A DNA stretch of 10,465 nt from Hydrogenophaga intermedia (GCA_945869245.1 CAMBOY010000093.1:1-10465), one strand, 5' to 3'; counted from the first letter of the stretch, positions 1 through 6,685 are shown. A program made the numbers and translations. The notes: generated by a model not told the origin, from the sequence alone.

Positions 1-2057
1 CGGTCTTGGCGGCGCTCGGGGCGGGCTTGTCCGTCGGCGCCAGCGGCGCGCGGTGGCCGTGCGGTCCCAGCGCGCTCGTCGCTGGCGACCTTGTTGTCGC
101 GTGGTGTATCGCGCCGCTCGCCGCGGCTGCCGTCCACTGGGCGGCCTTCGGTGCGCGGGCCGCGCGGCGGGCGATCTGCACGCTCACCGCGGTCCGAGCG
201 CTCGCCGTCGCGGCTGCGGCCCCGGCCGCCACGTGGGCGCTCGTCGCGGCCAGCGGTCTTGTCGGCCGCTGGTTTGGTCTCGGGCGCCACCGGTGCGACC
301 ACCGGTTGCGGATCGCTCAGACCAAACAAGCGCTTGAGCCAGCCCATGAAGCCGGCGCTGGCTGCAGGCGCCACGGCCGGTGCAGCAGGCGCTGGTGTGG
401 GCATGACCGCAGGGGCGGTCACAGCTTCGGGCTTGGGTGCGGCCACCGGCGCTGGACCGTCGGGCACCACGCCCTTGATCACCGGCTCCTGGCGGTTGGC
501 GCGCTCTTGGCTGCGGCGGGTCACGGTGGTGGCTTCGTCCACTTCCTCGGCCATCTTGTAGCTGGCGTCGAGGTTGTCCAGGCGTGGATCGTCGTGTTTC
601 AGGCGCTCCAGCTTGTAGTTGGGTGTGTCGAGCGATTTGTTGGGCACCAGCAGCACGTTGATGCGCTGCTTGAGTTCGATCTTGGTGATCTCGGTGCGCT
701 TTTCGTTGAGCAGGAAGCTGGCGACTTCAACCGGCACCTGCACAAACACGGCGGCGGTGCTGTCCTTGAGCGACTCTTCTTGAATGACGCGCAGAATCTG
801 CAATGCCGAGCTTTCGGTGTCGCGGATATGGCCCGAGCCGCCGCAGCGCGGGCAGGGGATGGACGCGCCTTCGTTGAGTGCCGGGCGCAGGCGCTGGCGA
901 CTCATTTCCAGCAGGCCGAATTTGCTGATGGCGCCGAACTGCACACGGGCGCGGTCTTGGCGCAGCGCATCGCGCAGGCGGTTTTCCACCTCGCGCCGGT
1001 TGCGGCTTTCTTCCATGTCGATGAAGTCGATCACGATCAGGCCGCCCAGGTCGCGCAGGCGGGCCTGGCGCGCCACTTCGTCGGCGGCTTCTAGGTTGGT
1101 GCGGGTGGCGGTTTCTTCGATGTCGCCGCCTTTGATGGCGCGCGCCGAGTTCACGTCCACCGCCACCAAGGCTTCGGTCTGGTCGATCACAATCGCGCCG
1201 CCGCTGGGCAGGTTGACCGTGCGGCTGTAGGCGGTCTCGATTTGGTGCTCGATCTGAAAGCGCGAGAACAGCGGCGCGTCGTCGCGGTAGCGTTTGACGC
1301 GGTTGGCGTATTCGGGCATCACATGCGAGATGAAGCCCTTGGCCTGTTCAAAAATGTCGTCGGTGTCGATCAGGATCTCGCCGATGTCGTTGTTGAAATA
1401 GTCGCGAATGGCGCGGATCACCAAGGTCGATTCCTGGTAAATCAGGAAGGCGCCTTGGCCTGCCTGTGCGGCGCCGTCGATCGCGGTCCACAGCTTGAGC
1501 AGGTAATTCAAGTCCCATTGCAGTTCCGCAGCGTCACGGCCGATGCCGGCGGTGCGGGCGATGATGCTCATGCCGTTGGGGTATTCGAGCTGGTCGAGCG
1601 CGGCCTTGAGTTCGGCCCGGTCGTCGCCCTCGATGCGGCGGCTCACACCACCGCCGCGCGGGTTGTTGGGCATCAGCACCACATAGCGGCCGGCCAGGCT
1701 CACAAAGGTGGTCAGTGCCGCGCCCTTGTTGCCACGTTCTTCTTTCTCGACTTGCACCAACAGGCTTTGGCCTTCTTTGATGACGTCTTGGATGCGCGCT
1801 TGCGATGGCGAGACATTGCCCTGGAAATACTGCTTGGAGATTTCCTTGAAGGGCAAGAAACCGTGGCGCTCTTCGCCGTAGTCGACAAAACAGGCTTCGA
1901 GCGAGGGCTCGACCCGGGTCACCACCGCCTTGTAGATATTGCCCTTGCGCTGTTCGCGCCCTTCGATTTCGATTTCAAAGTCGAGCAGTTTCTGCCCGTC
2001 GACGATGGCCAGGCGGCGCTCTTCGGCCTGCGTGGCATTGATCAACATACGCTTCAT
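1..2057 (-). CDS. rne: Ribonuclease E, 5' part (3' end outside window)
   Basis: Endoribonuclease that starts mRNA decay and processes rRNA and tRNA precursors, usually as the degradosome core at the inner membrane. The reading frame is open for 685 codons and runs off the left edge. The N-terminus MKRMLINATQ is nearly identical to E. coli RNase E. An S1 RNA-binding domain covers about residues 37-120. The catalytic aspartates lie in DVNSAR (D301) and IDFIDM (D344), spaced 43 residues apart as in E. coli (D303, D346). The Zn-link is CPRC (C402, C405), which joins subunits in the tetramer. After about residue 510 the protein becomes Ala/Pro-rich. A short amphipathic stretch at 568-582 (GFMGWLKRLFGL) resembles the E. 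coli membrane-targeting helix, and an Arg/Gly/Asp-rich disordered region follows. This C-terminal extension argues for RNase E rather than RNase G. AAGGA (2065-2069) lies 7 nt before the ATG. It is divergent from rluC, as in E. coli. Confidence 0.97.
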   Translation of the reverse strand, partial: MKRMLINATQAEERRLAIVDGQKLLDFEIEIEGREQRKGNIYKAVVTRVEPSLEACFVDYGEERHGFLPFKEISKQYFQGNVSPSQARIQDVIKEGQSLLVQVEKEERGNKGAALTTFVSLAGRYVVLMPNNPRGGGVSRRIEGDDRAELKAALDQLEYPNGMSIIARTAGIGRDAAELQWDLNYLLKLWTAIDGAAQAGQGAFLIYQESTLVIRAIRDYFNNDIGEILIDTDDIFEQAKGFISHVMPEYANRVKRYRDDAPLFSRFQIEHQIETAYSRTVNLPSGGAIVIDQTEALVAVDVNSARAIKGGDIEETATRTNLEAADEVARQARLRDLGGLIVIDFIDMEESRNRREVENRLRDALRQDRARVQFGAISKFGLLEMSRQRLRPALNEGASIPCPRCGGSGHIRDTESSALQILRVIQEESLKDSTAAVFVQVPVEVASFLLNEKRTEITKIELKQRINVLLVPNKSLDTPNYKLERLKHDDPRLDNLDASYKMAEEVDEATTVTRRSQERANRQEPVIKGVVPDGPAPVAAPKPEAVTAPAVMPTPAPAAPAVAPAASAGFMGWLKRLFGLSDPQPVVAPVAPETKPAADKTAGRDERPRGGRGRSRDGERSDRGERADRPPRGPRTEGRPVDGSRGERRDTPRDNKVASDERAGTARPPRAAGADGQARPERRQD

Positions 2058-2086
2058 GGCGTTTTCCTTGGTTCAAACACTTCCAT
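2054..2086 (-). other. Possible 10-codon upstream ORF overlapping rne start
   Basis: An ATG at 2086 opens a frame encoding MEVFEPRKTP. Its TGA stop (2056-2054) overlaps the rne ATG (2057-2055) in an ATGA arrangement. The rne Shine-Dalgarno sequence lies within this small frame, so its translation would pass over the rne ribosome-binding site. No clear Shine-Dalgarno sequence precedes the small ORF, so it may be chance. Confidence 0.25.
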
Positions 2087-2170
2087 CAGCGTTTGCTGCG
2101 CCGCGTCGACGCACACAAACACCACCGGCCACAGACCAGTCAGGAGTTGCGAACAATGAGGAATTGCCGG

Positions 2171-2217
2171 AGAGCGGCGGATCACGGCGGTTCGGTGGGC
2201 GGCTGCTGCGCCGCTCT
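2171..2217 (-). repeat. Perfect 9-bp inverted repeat in rne leader
   Basis: AGAGCGGCG at 2171-2179 pairs exactly with CGCCGCTCT at 2209-2217, separated by 29 nt. In the rne transcript this would form a stem-loop ending 114 nt before the start codon. It is a candidate regulatory hairpin. There is no U-run, so it is not an intrinsic terminator. Confidence 0.5.
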
Positions 2218-2349
2218 GCTCACCGAGTCACGCTATCCGTGCGTAGGCGCTTGGATGCGAGCGCCACCCAAGCCAACCACCGCCCGGCTGGGGCGTTCGC
2301 GGCGGATCGTCGCAGATGTGGTGTTGGGGCATGGGGTTCACTGACATCC

Positions 2350-2398
2350 TTGTTCAGCCTGTGCGTGGCGCGTGCGCTCTGAGCGGTGGGCTGAACAA
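2350..2398 (-). repeat. Perfect 10-bp inverted repeat in rne leader
   Basis: TTGTTCAGCC at 2350-2359 pairs exactly with GGCTGAACAA at 2389-2398, again separated by 29 nt. A perfect 10-bp stem this close is unlikely by chance at any given site. On the rne transcript it would form a long stem-loop in the middle of the leader. The other strand is not expected to be transcribed here, because rluC starts further right. Confidence 0.55.
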
Positions 2399-2631
2399 TT
2401 GGGGTATTCCGTATCGGGTTCGCAATCTCTTGAACGATCAGGTGTTGCCTTGGTGCGGCGGCTGCGCTTTGGCCAGGGGCGTCGACGCGACGCACGGGCC
2501 AGCCACAGGGGCCGCCGGACAACACCGGCACTGCGTTCAGCTGTCGCCGCCTATCGGGCGGAGCCAAGGACCAGATGCGGTCTTAAACTGCAAGACAAAT
2601 CAAGCACTTAGACCTTGGGCTGAACCCGCAG

Positions 2632-2660
2632 ATTATAGTGTGGACCGGTTGTGGCGTCAT
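2632..2660 (-). promoter_or_regulatory. Sigma70-type promoter for rne
   Basis: Read leftwards, the -10 box is TATAAT (positions 2637-2632, exact consensus) and the -35 box is ATGACG (2660-2655, four of six matches to TTGACA) with a 17-bp spacer. The predicted transcription start is near 2625. This is the best promoter match in the rne-rluC gap and faces rne. Confidence 0.65.
2634..2639 (+). promoter_or_regulatory. Possible -10 box for rluC
   Basis: TATAGT on the plus strand matches TATAAT at five of six positions and overlaps the rne -10 box on the other strand. No good -35 box lies at 16-18 bp upstream. Use of this site would give rluC a leader of roughly 40 nt. Confidence 0.3.
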
Positions 2661-2684
2661 CCGGCGCCGCCCTGCCTGCCGTTT

Positions 2685-3680
2685 ATGTCTGTGTCCGACC
2701 CCGCTTCTTCTGTTCGATACCTGTCTGTTGATGAGGATTCAGCGGGCCAGCGGCTCGACAATTTTCTGATTCGCGAACTCAAAGGTGTGCCCAAAACCCA
2801 TGTCTATCGGATCATCCGGTCGGGCGAGGTGCGGCGCAACAAAGGCCGGGTGTCTGCCGACGACCGGGTGCAGGCCGGAGATGTCATTCGTGTGCCGCCG
2901 CTGCGCGTGGCAGAGCCCAAGGCCGATGCTGTGGCAATTCCGCCTTTTCCCGCCAAGAGTTGGATATTGGTGTACGAAGACGAGCATTTTCTGGCCATCA
3001 GCAAGCCCGATGGAATGGCGGTGCACGGCGGCAGTGGTGTCAGTTTTGGTGTGATTGAGCAATTGCGTGCGGCACGGCCGCAGAGCCGCTATCTTGAATT
3101 GGTGCACCGACTGGACCGGGAAACCAGCGGTCTGTTGTTGATCGCCAAACGCAAAAGTGCGTTGAACGCATTACAGGACCAGTTCCGGGCGCGCACCACC
3201 GATAAGGTGTACTTGGCTTTGGTCAAGGGGGTGTGGCCAGAAGGCACGCGCCGACTCGATGCCGCCTTACACAAGTTTGAACTCCCCGATGGGGAGCGAC
3301 GGGTGCGTGTGGTTCCCGCCGACCACCCGCACGCCATGCCTTCATTGACGCTGGTGCGCCGTTTGGCAGTGCTGCCCACGGTGCAAGGGCACGCTGTGGG
3401 CGCGGGTGGCTTCAGTTTGTTGGCGGTCACCATCAAAACCGGCAGAACCCATCAGATTCGCGTGCATCTGTCGCACGCGGGATACCCAATTGTAGGCGAC
3501 GACAAATATGGAGACTTTGAACTGAACCGCGAGATAGCAAAAGTGGGCTTTCGGCGCATGTTTTTGCATGCCTGGCGGCTAAGAATTGATCATCCAATGA
3601 GCAGCGAGTCGATACAATTGGAAGCGAAATTGCCGGCGAATCTGCGCTTGACAGAATTGATGCAGTTGGGTGTACAATGA
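2685..3680 (+). CDS. rluC: 23S rRNA pseudouridine synthase RluC
   Basis: Converts specific uridines of 23S rRNA to pseudouridine (955, 2504 and 2580 in E. coli), in the cytoplasm. The protein has 331 residues (E. coli: 319). An N-terminal S4-like RNA-binding domain covers about residues 20-80 (GQRLDNFLIRELKGVPKTHV, then RSGEVRRNKGRV). The RluA-type catalytic domain follows. It carries the signature HRLDRETSG with catalytic D144, the same number as in E. coli. Other conserved stretches are AVHGGSG, GRTHQIRVH and the C-terminal RMFLHAWRL. The ATG at 2685 fits the family N-terminus. The frame is open 123 codons further upstream, but that extension has no family resemblance. No strong Shine-Dalgarno sequence is visible. 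It is divergent from rne, as in many proteobacteria. Confidence 0.95.
   Translation: MSVSDPASSVRYLSVDEDSAGQRLDNFLIRELKGVPKTHVYRIIRSGEVRRNKGRVSADDRVQAGDVIRVPPLRVAEPKADAVAIPPFPAKSWILVYEDEHFLAISKPDGMAVHGGSGVSFGVIEQLRAARPQSRYLELVHRLDRETSGLLLIAKRKSALNALQDQFRARTTDKVYLALVKGVWPEGTRRLDAALHKFELPDGERRVRVVPADHPHAMPSLTLVRRLAVLPTVQGHAVGAGGFSLLAVTIKTGRTHQIRVHLSHAGYPIVGDDKYGDFELNREIAKVGFRRMFLHAWRLRIDHPMSSESIQLEAKLPANLRLTELMQLGVQ
3648..3678 (+). promoter_or_regulatory. Promoter of the H-NS-family gene
   Basis: A perfect -35 box TTGACA (3648-3653) is followed after 19 bp by TACAAT (3673-3678), which matches the -10 consensus at five of six positions. The spacer is 2 bp longer than optimal. The promoter lies inside the last codons of rluC and would start transcription near 3685, about 58 nt before the H-NS-family start codon. 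Confidence 0.5.
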
Positions 3681-3681
3681 C

Positions 3682-3702
3682 GCAGCATCGTTGGGATGCT
3701 GC
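3682..3702 (+). repeat. Stem-loop between rluC and the H-NS-family gene
   Basis: GCAGCATC (3682-3689) pairs exactly with GATGCTGC (3695-3702) around a 5-nt loop. It begins one base after the rluC stop codon. A run of six T follows only at 3719-3724, 16 nt past the stem, so it is not a standard intrinsic terminator. It could protect the rluC 3' end, or act as an operator at the start site of the next gene. Confidence 0.45.
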
Positions 3703-3742
3703 TGGCTCAATAAATAGATTTTTTACCCTTGAAGGACACACA

Positions 3743-4045
3743 ATGACCTCGTATTCCGAACTGATGGCTCAGGCCCAAGCCTTGATGGCGCAGGCCGAGC
3801 AAGCCCGAAAAAACGAATTGGCGTCGGTGATTGCCGATATCAAGGCCAAGATGAAGCAGTACGGCATTACCGTTGCCGACTTGGGTGGCGCGCCGGCGCG
3901 CAAGCCTGGTAAAAGCAAGTCCACCGCAGCGGCCAAGTACCGTGGTCCCAACGGTGAGTTGTGGGCTGGTGGCCCCGGTCGCAAGCCTGAGTGGGTGCGC
4001 AATGCCATGGCCGAAGGCAAGAACATTGAAGACTTCCGCATCTGA
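3743..4045 (+). CDS. H-NS-family nucleoid-associated DNA-binding protein
   Basis: A small histone-like protein of 100 residues that should bind AT-rich DNA and oligomerise, compacting or silencing it. Residues 1-45 are helical and rich in Ala, Gln, Glu and Lys, matching the dimerisation region. A flexible Lys/Ala/Gly linker spans about 48-64. The C-terminal DNA-binding domain is residues 65-100. It contains KYRGPNGELWAGGPGRKPEW, the H-NS type common in Burkholderiales (BpH3-like), with the GR-containing loop that inserts into the minor groove. The ATG at 3743 has GAAGGA 6 nt upstream. An upstream in-frame extension would overlap the rluC stop and add no family sequence. The gene has its own promoter and terminator, so it is probably monocistronic. 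Several paralogues are usual in these genomes, so the exact target set is unknown. Confidence 0.92.
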   Translation: MTSYSELMAQAQALMAQAEQARKNELASVIADIKAKMKQYGITVADLGGAPARKPGKSKSTAAAKYRGPNGELWAGGPGRKPEWVRNAMAEGKNIEDFRI

Positions 4046-4062
4046 GTCGGTCGGCTGCTGTT

Positions 4063-4089
4063 AAAAAGGCGTCCTTGTGACGCCTTTTT
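4063..4089 (+). terminator. Rho-independent terminator after the H-NS-family gene
   Basis: AAAAAGGCGTC (4063-4073) and GACGCCTTTTT (4079-4089) form a perfect 11-bp stem with a 5-nt loop (CTTGT). The second arm ends in five T and is followed by CTTTG. The A-run on the left side means it could also terminate leftward transcription. It starts 17 nt after the H-NS-family stop codon. Confidence 0.9.
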
Positions 4090-4102
4090 CTTTGCTTGAA
4101 CC

Positions 4103-4762
4103 ATGCGCCCTCGCCGCTACGATTTGATCGCCTTCGATTGGGATGGCACCTTGTACGACTCCACCGCCGCCATCGCCCAAGCCATTCAGGCGGCGGTGGG
4201 CGATGTGGGTGGTACCGTGCCGTCTCATGCGTCGGCCAGCTATGTCATTGGTTTGGGCCTGACCCAGGCGCTGGCGCACGCAGCCCCGGACGTGCCACCC
4301 AGTCGGTACCCGGAGTTGGCCAGCCGCTACCAGCACCACTACCGGCGACTCGCCAACGAGGTGAGCTTGTTTGCCGGGGTGTTGCCGATGTTGGCCGATT
4401 TGCGGCGCCGCCACCATTGGCTGGTGGTCGCGACCGGCAAGAGCCGCCGGGGTTTGGACGAGACCTTGGCCCATATCGACTTGGCCGGGGTGTTTGATGG
4501 ATCGCGCACCGCCGATGAGACCGCTGGCAAGCCCCATCCGCTGATGCTGCACGAGTTGATGCGCGAGTTCGGAGCCGAGCCCGAGCGTACCCTGATGATT
4601 GGCGACACCACCCACGATGTGCAGATGGCGCAAGCGGCCGGTTGCGACAGTGTGGGTGTGAGCTACGGTGCGCACGCAGACCATGCTTTGCTCGCCTATT
4701 CGCCCCGTGTGGTGGTGCATTCGGTGGCCGAACTGCACCACTGGTTGCTGGACCAGGCGTGA
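4103..4762 (+). CDS. HAD-superfamily hydrolase, phosphoglycolate phosphatase-like
   Basis: A soluble phosphatase of 219 residues. All four HAD motifs are present. Motif I is FDWDGTLYDS with nucleophile D12 and acid/base D14. Motif II is T111 in ATGKS. Motif III is K143 in AGKPHP. Motif IV is GDTTHD with D168 and D172, which bind Mg2+. The helical cap between residues 20 and 85 places it in subfamily IA, like Gph and PpaX. The substrate cannot be read from the sequence; 2-phosphoglycolate or another small phosphate ester is likely. The ATG lies only 13 nt beyond the H-NS-family terminator and no Shine-Dalgarno sequence is visible. It is followed after 4 nt by the Rieske gene, so these form one transcription unit. 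Confidence 0.9.
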   Translation: MRPRRYDLIAFDWDGTLYDSTAAIAQAIQAAVGDVGGTVPSHASASYVIGLGLTQALAHAAPDVPPSRYPELASRYQHHYRRLANEVSLFAGVLPMLADLRRRHHWLVVATGKSRRGLDETLAHIDLAGVFDGSRTADETAGKPHPLMLHELMREFGAEPERTLMIGDTTHDVQMAQAAGCDSVGVSYGAHADHALLAYSPRVVVHSVAELHHWLLDQA

Positions 4763-4766
4763 CACC

Positions 4767-5129
4767 ATGGATCTGCAACCGGTGTGTGGTGCCGAGGAGC
4801 TGCTCGATGGGCAGCGCGCCAGGGCGTTTGATGTGCTGTACCACGGTGAGCCAGTGCGCGCCTTTGCTGTGCGCTACCAGGGCGTTGTGTACGCTTACCT
4901 GAATCGTTGCACCCATGTGGCCATGGAAATGGACTGGCAGCCCGACCAGTTCTTTGACGACACCGGACAATGGTTGTTGTGTGCGTCGCATGGTGCGGCT
5001 TATGCGCCCGACACCGGCGCCTGTGCCGGCGGACCGTGCCGGGGCGGTTTGGTCAAAGTGCCGGTACAAGAGCGCGCTGGTGTGGTGTACTGGTGCGTCG
5101 AGTGGCCGTTTGAGCGGCTTGTTTTTTGA
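4767..5129 (+). CDS. Small Rieske [2Fe-2S] ferredoxin-like protein
   Basis: A 120-residue protein consisting of a single Rieske domain. The cluster ligands are visible as C48-T-H50 and C72-A-S-H75, giving the usual Cys2-His2 [2Fe-2S] site. There is no signal peptide or membrane segment, so it is probably a cytoplasmic electron carrier rather than part of a bc1 complex. Two further cysteines (C86, C91) lie just after the second ligand box. The partner enzyme is unknown. Its start is 4 nt after the HAD stop, and the next gene begins 8 nt after its stop, indicating co-transcription. This family commonly sits between a HAD hydrolase and an S49 peptidase in Burkholderiales (recalled from general knowledge). 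Confidence 0.9.
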   Translation: MDLQPVCGAEELLDGQRARAFDVLYHGEPVRAFAVRYQGVVYAYLNRCTHVAMEMDWQPDQFFDDTGQWLLCASHGAAYAPDTGACAGGPCRGGLVKVPVQERAGVVYWCVEWPFERLVF

Positions 5130-5137
5130 AAGTGTGT

Positions 5138-6121
5138 ATGAGTCTTCAAGACCCTTCGGAAGATCGTTTTGTGGCCAGCGCGGCGACGCCCAACGCCGGC
5201 TGGGAGCGCGCCGCGATTGAAAAGCTTTTGCTGGCGCAAGTGCGCGAGCAAACAGCGGTGCGCCGCTGGAAAGTGTTTTTTCGCTTGGCTTGGCTGGTGC
5301 TCGTGTGTGCGGCGCTGTGGTGGTACTTCACTGGTGTGGAGCACACCACCGGCCCTGGTGCGGCGCACACCGCGGTGGTGCAGATCCGTGGCCCTATCGA
5401 TAGCGCGTCCGAGACCAGCGCCGAGAACATGGTGTCGTCGTTGCGGTCGGCGTTCGAAGAGCCGACGGCACAGGGCATTGTGTTGGTGATCGACTCGCCC
5501 GGCGGCAGTCCGGTGCAGGCGGGCATCGTGCACGATGAGATTGTTCGACTCAAAGCGCTGCACAACAAAAAAGTGTATGCGGTGGTGCAGGAGACCTGTG
5601 CCTCTGCCGCGTACTACATCGCGGCGGCGGCGGACGATATTTATGTCGACAAAGCCAGTGTGGTGGGCAGCATTGGCGTGTTGATGGACGGTTTTGGCTT
5701 CACCGGTTTGATGGACAAACTCGGTGTGGAGCGTCGCCTGATGACCGCTGGATCGAACAAGGCCTTGCTCGATCCCTTTAGTCCGCTCAAGGAGCAGGAC
5801 AAGCTGTATTTGCAGGCCATGCTCGATGAGATCCACGGTCAGTTCATTGATGTGGTGAAAAAAGGGCGCGGTGAGCGGCTCAAGATCACGCCCGACACCT
5901 TCAGTGGTTTGGTCTGGAGCGGCCAACAGGCGGTGAACTTGGGGCTGGCTGACGCCTTGGGCAATCTGGACTTTGTGGCCCGCGAGGTGGTCAAAGCCGA
6001 GGAGGTGATCGACTACACCTACCGCGAGCATGTGGGCATGCGTCTGGCCCGGCAGTTTGGCGCCAGCGTGGGCGAGGGCTTGTACAAAGCCGCCAGTCTC
6101 TCGGGTGTTGCCGTGCGCTGA
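5138..6121 (+). CDS. S49-family membrane peptidase, SppA-like
   Basis: A serine protease of the SppA (signal peptide peptidase) family, 327 residues, a single-domain form like B. subtilis SppA. A cytoplasmic N-terminal part of about 44 residues is followed by one membrane segment (about 46-64, FFRLAWLVLVCAALWWYF), which puts the catalytic domain outside the inner membrane. The conserved VIDSPGGS lies at 117-124. The probable nucleophile is S156 in CASAAYY, and the general-base lysine is K208 in AGSNKALLDPF. Their distance of 52 residues equals that of the B. subtilis dyad S147-K199. The family degrades cleaved signal peptides and other membrane-bound peptides. I chose the ATG at 5138. A TTG at 5126 would add four residues and overlap the Rieske stop. 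It ends 9 bp from the convergent rmlC. Confidence 0.92.
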   Translation: MSLQDPSEDRFVASAATPNAGWERAAIEKLLLAQVREQTAVRRWKVFFRLAWLVLVCAALWWYFTGVEHTTGPGAAHTAVVQIRGPIDSASETSAENMVSSLRSAFEEPTAQGIVLVIDSPGGSPVQAGIVHDEIVRLKALHNKKVYAVVQETCASAAYYIAAAADDIYVDKASVVGSIGVLMDGFGFTGLMDKLGVERRLMTAGSNKALLDPFSPLKEQDKLYLQAMLDEIHGQFIDVVKKGRGERLKITPDTFSGLVWSGQQAVNLGLADALGNLDFVAREVVKAEEVIDYTYREHVGMRLARQFGASVGEGLYKAASLSGVAVR

Positions 6122-6126
6122 GCGCA
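6114..6126. repeat. Short inverted repeat over the S49 stop codon
   Basis: TGCGC (6114-6118) and GCGCA (6122-6126) flank the TGA stop of the S49 gene, giving a 5-bp stem with a 3-nt loop. It sits in the 9-bp gap between two convergent genes. There is no T-run on either side, so terminator function is doubtful. Confidence 0.25.
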
Positions 6127-6130
6127 GCGA

Positions 6131-6685
6131 TCAAGGCGCGCAGGGTGCGTCTTGTAGGCGCAAGCCCTGTTGGTCTTTGACCGACAGTTGCGGCGCTCCG
6201 GTGCGATCCAGCGGCCAAGCGATGGCCAGCTCGGGGTCGTCCCAGGCGACACAAAACTCCGACTCGGGCGCGTAAAAGTCGGTGGTTTTGTACAAAAACT
6301 CGGCGCTGTCGCTCAGGGTCAAAAAGCCATGGGCACAGCCGGGTGGGATCCACAACTGTTGCTTGTTGTCGGCGCTGAGCTCCATGCCCACCCAGCGGCC
6401 AAAGGTGGCCGAGCTGCGGCGCAGGTCCACCGCCACATCGAACACCGCGCCTTGCGTCACCCGCACCAGTTTGCCTTGTGCGTGTGGCGCTTGCTGGGCG
6501 TGCAGCCCACGCAACACACCACGGGTCGATCGGCTGTGGTTGTCTTGCACAAAGCGCGCGATGCAGCCGGTGGCTGCGGCGAAGACGCGTTCGTTGAAGC
6601 TCTCAAAGAAGAAGCCCCGGTCGTCGCCAAACACCCGAGGGGTGAACAGCACCATATCGGCGATGGCCAAGCGTTGGTGCTGCAT
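6131..6685 (-). CDS. rmlC: dTDP-4-dehydrorhamnose 3,5-epimerase
   Basis: Third enzyme of dTDP-L-rhamnose synthesis: epimerises dTDP-4-keto-6-deoxyglucose at C3 and C5. The cupin-type protein has 184 residues, a normal length. Conserved stretches are DDRGFFFESFNE, FVQDNHSRSTRGVLRGLH (catalytic base H62), GKLVRVTQGAVFDVAVDLR (K72), WIPPGCAHGFLTLSD and FLYKTTDFYAP (Y132). D171 in LSVKD matches the family aspartate that pairs with the histidine. The start codon overlaps the rmlA stop by one base (TGATG), so translation is probably coupled to rmlA. A longer frame reaches 6823 inside rmlA and is not supported. Product goes to O-antigen, capsule or exopolysaccharide rhamnose. Confidence 0.95.
   Translation of the reverse strand: MQHQRLAIADMVLFTPRVFGDDRGFFFESFNERVFAAATGCIARFVQDNHSRSTRGVLRGLHAQQAPHAQGKLVRVTQGAVFDVAVDLRRSSATFGRWVGMELSADNKQQLWIPPGCAHGFLTLSDSAEFLYKTTDFYAPESEFCVAWDDPELAIAWPLDRTGAPQLSVKDQQGLRLQDAPCAP

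Larger units (their letters stand above)
2058..2625 (-). promoter_or_regulatory. Predicted long 5' leader of rne (gene-free stretch)
   Basis: This stretch between rne and rluC holds no convincing protein gene. If the promoter at 2632-2660 is used, the rne mRNA has a leader of about 570 nt. Four inverted repeats lie inside it: perfect stems of 10 bp (2350-2359 with 2389-2398) and 9 bp (2171-2179 with 2209-2217), and two 5-bp hairpins at 2547-2561 and 2514-2529. A Shine-Dalgarno AAGGA lies at 2065-2069. In E. coli a 361-nt rne leader lets RNase E control the decay of its own mRNA. The same role here is an inference from length, structure and gene identity, not from sequence similarity. Confidence 0.6.

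Noticed and set aside
1284..1293. GCGGTAGCGT, similar to the RfaH-binding ops element.
   Set aside because: It is on the non-coding strand inside rne and is explained by the codons for an Arg-Tyr-Arg stretch. No ops-like site precedes any polysaccharide gene in the window.
6..2159. Long plus-strand open frames of 362 and 305 codons across 6-1094 and 1242-2159.
   Set aside because: They lie antisense to rne, whose protein sequence is unmistakable. Long shadow frames are expected opposite GC-rich coding sequence.
2220..2567. A 115-codon minus-strand frame in the rne leader.
   Set aside because: Its composition is Arg/Pro/Ala-rich with no recognisable domain and it overlaps the structured leader; probably chance.
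2316..2684. In-frame N-terminal extension of rluC by 123 codons.
   Set aside because: The extension has no RluC-family resemblance, crosses the predicted rne promoter and leader, and the ATG at 2685 matches the normal family N-terminus.
4061..5069. Minus-strand frames of 235 and 274 codons opposite the HAD and Rieske genes.
   Set aside because: Both plus-strand proteins carry complete catalytic or cluster-binding motifs, so the minus-strand frames are shadows.
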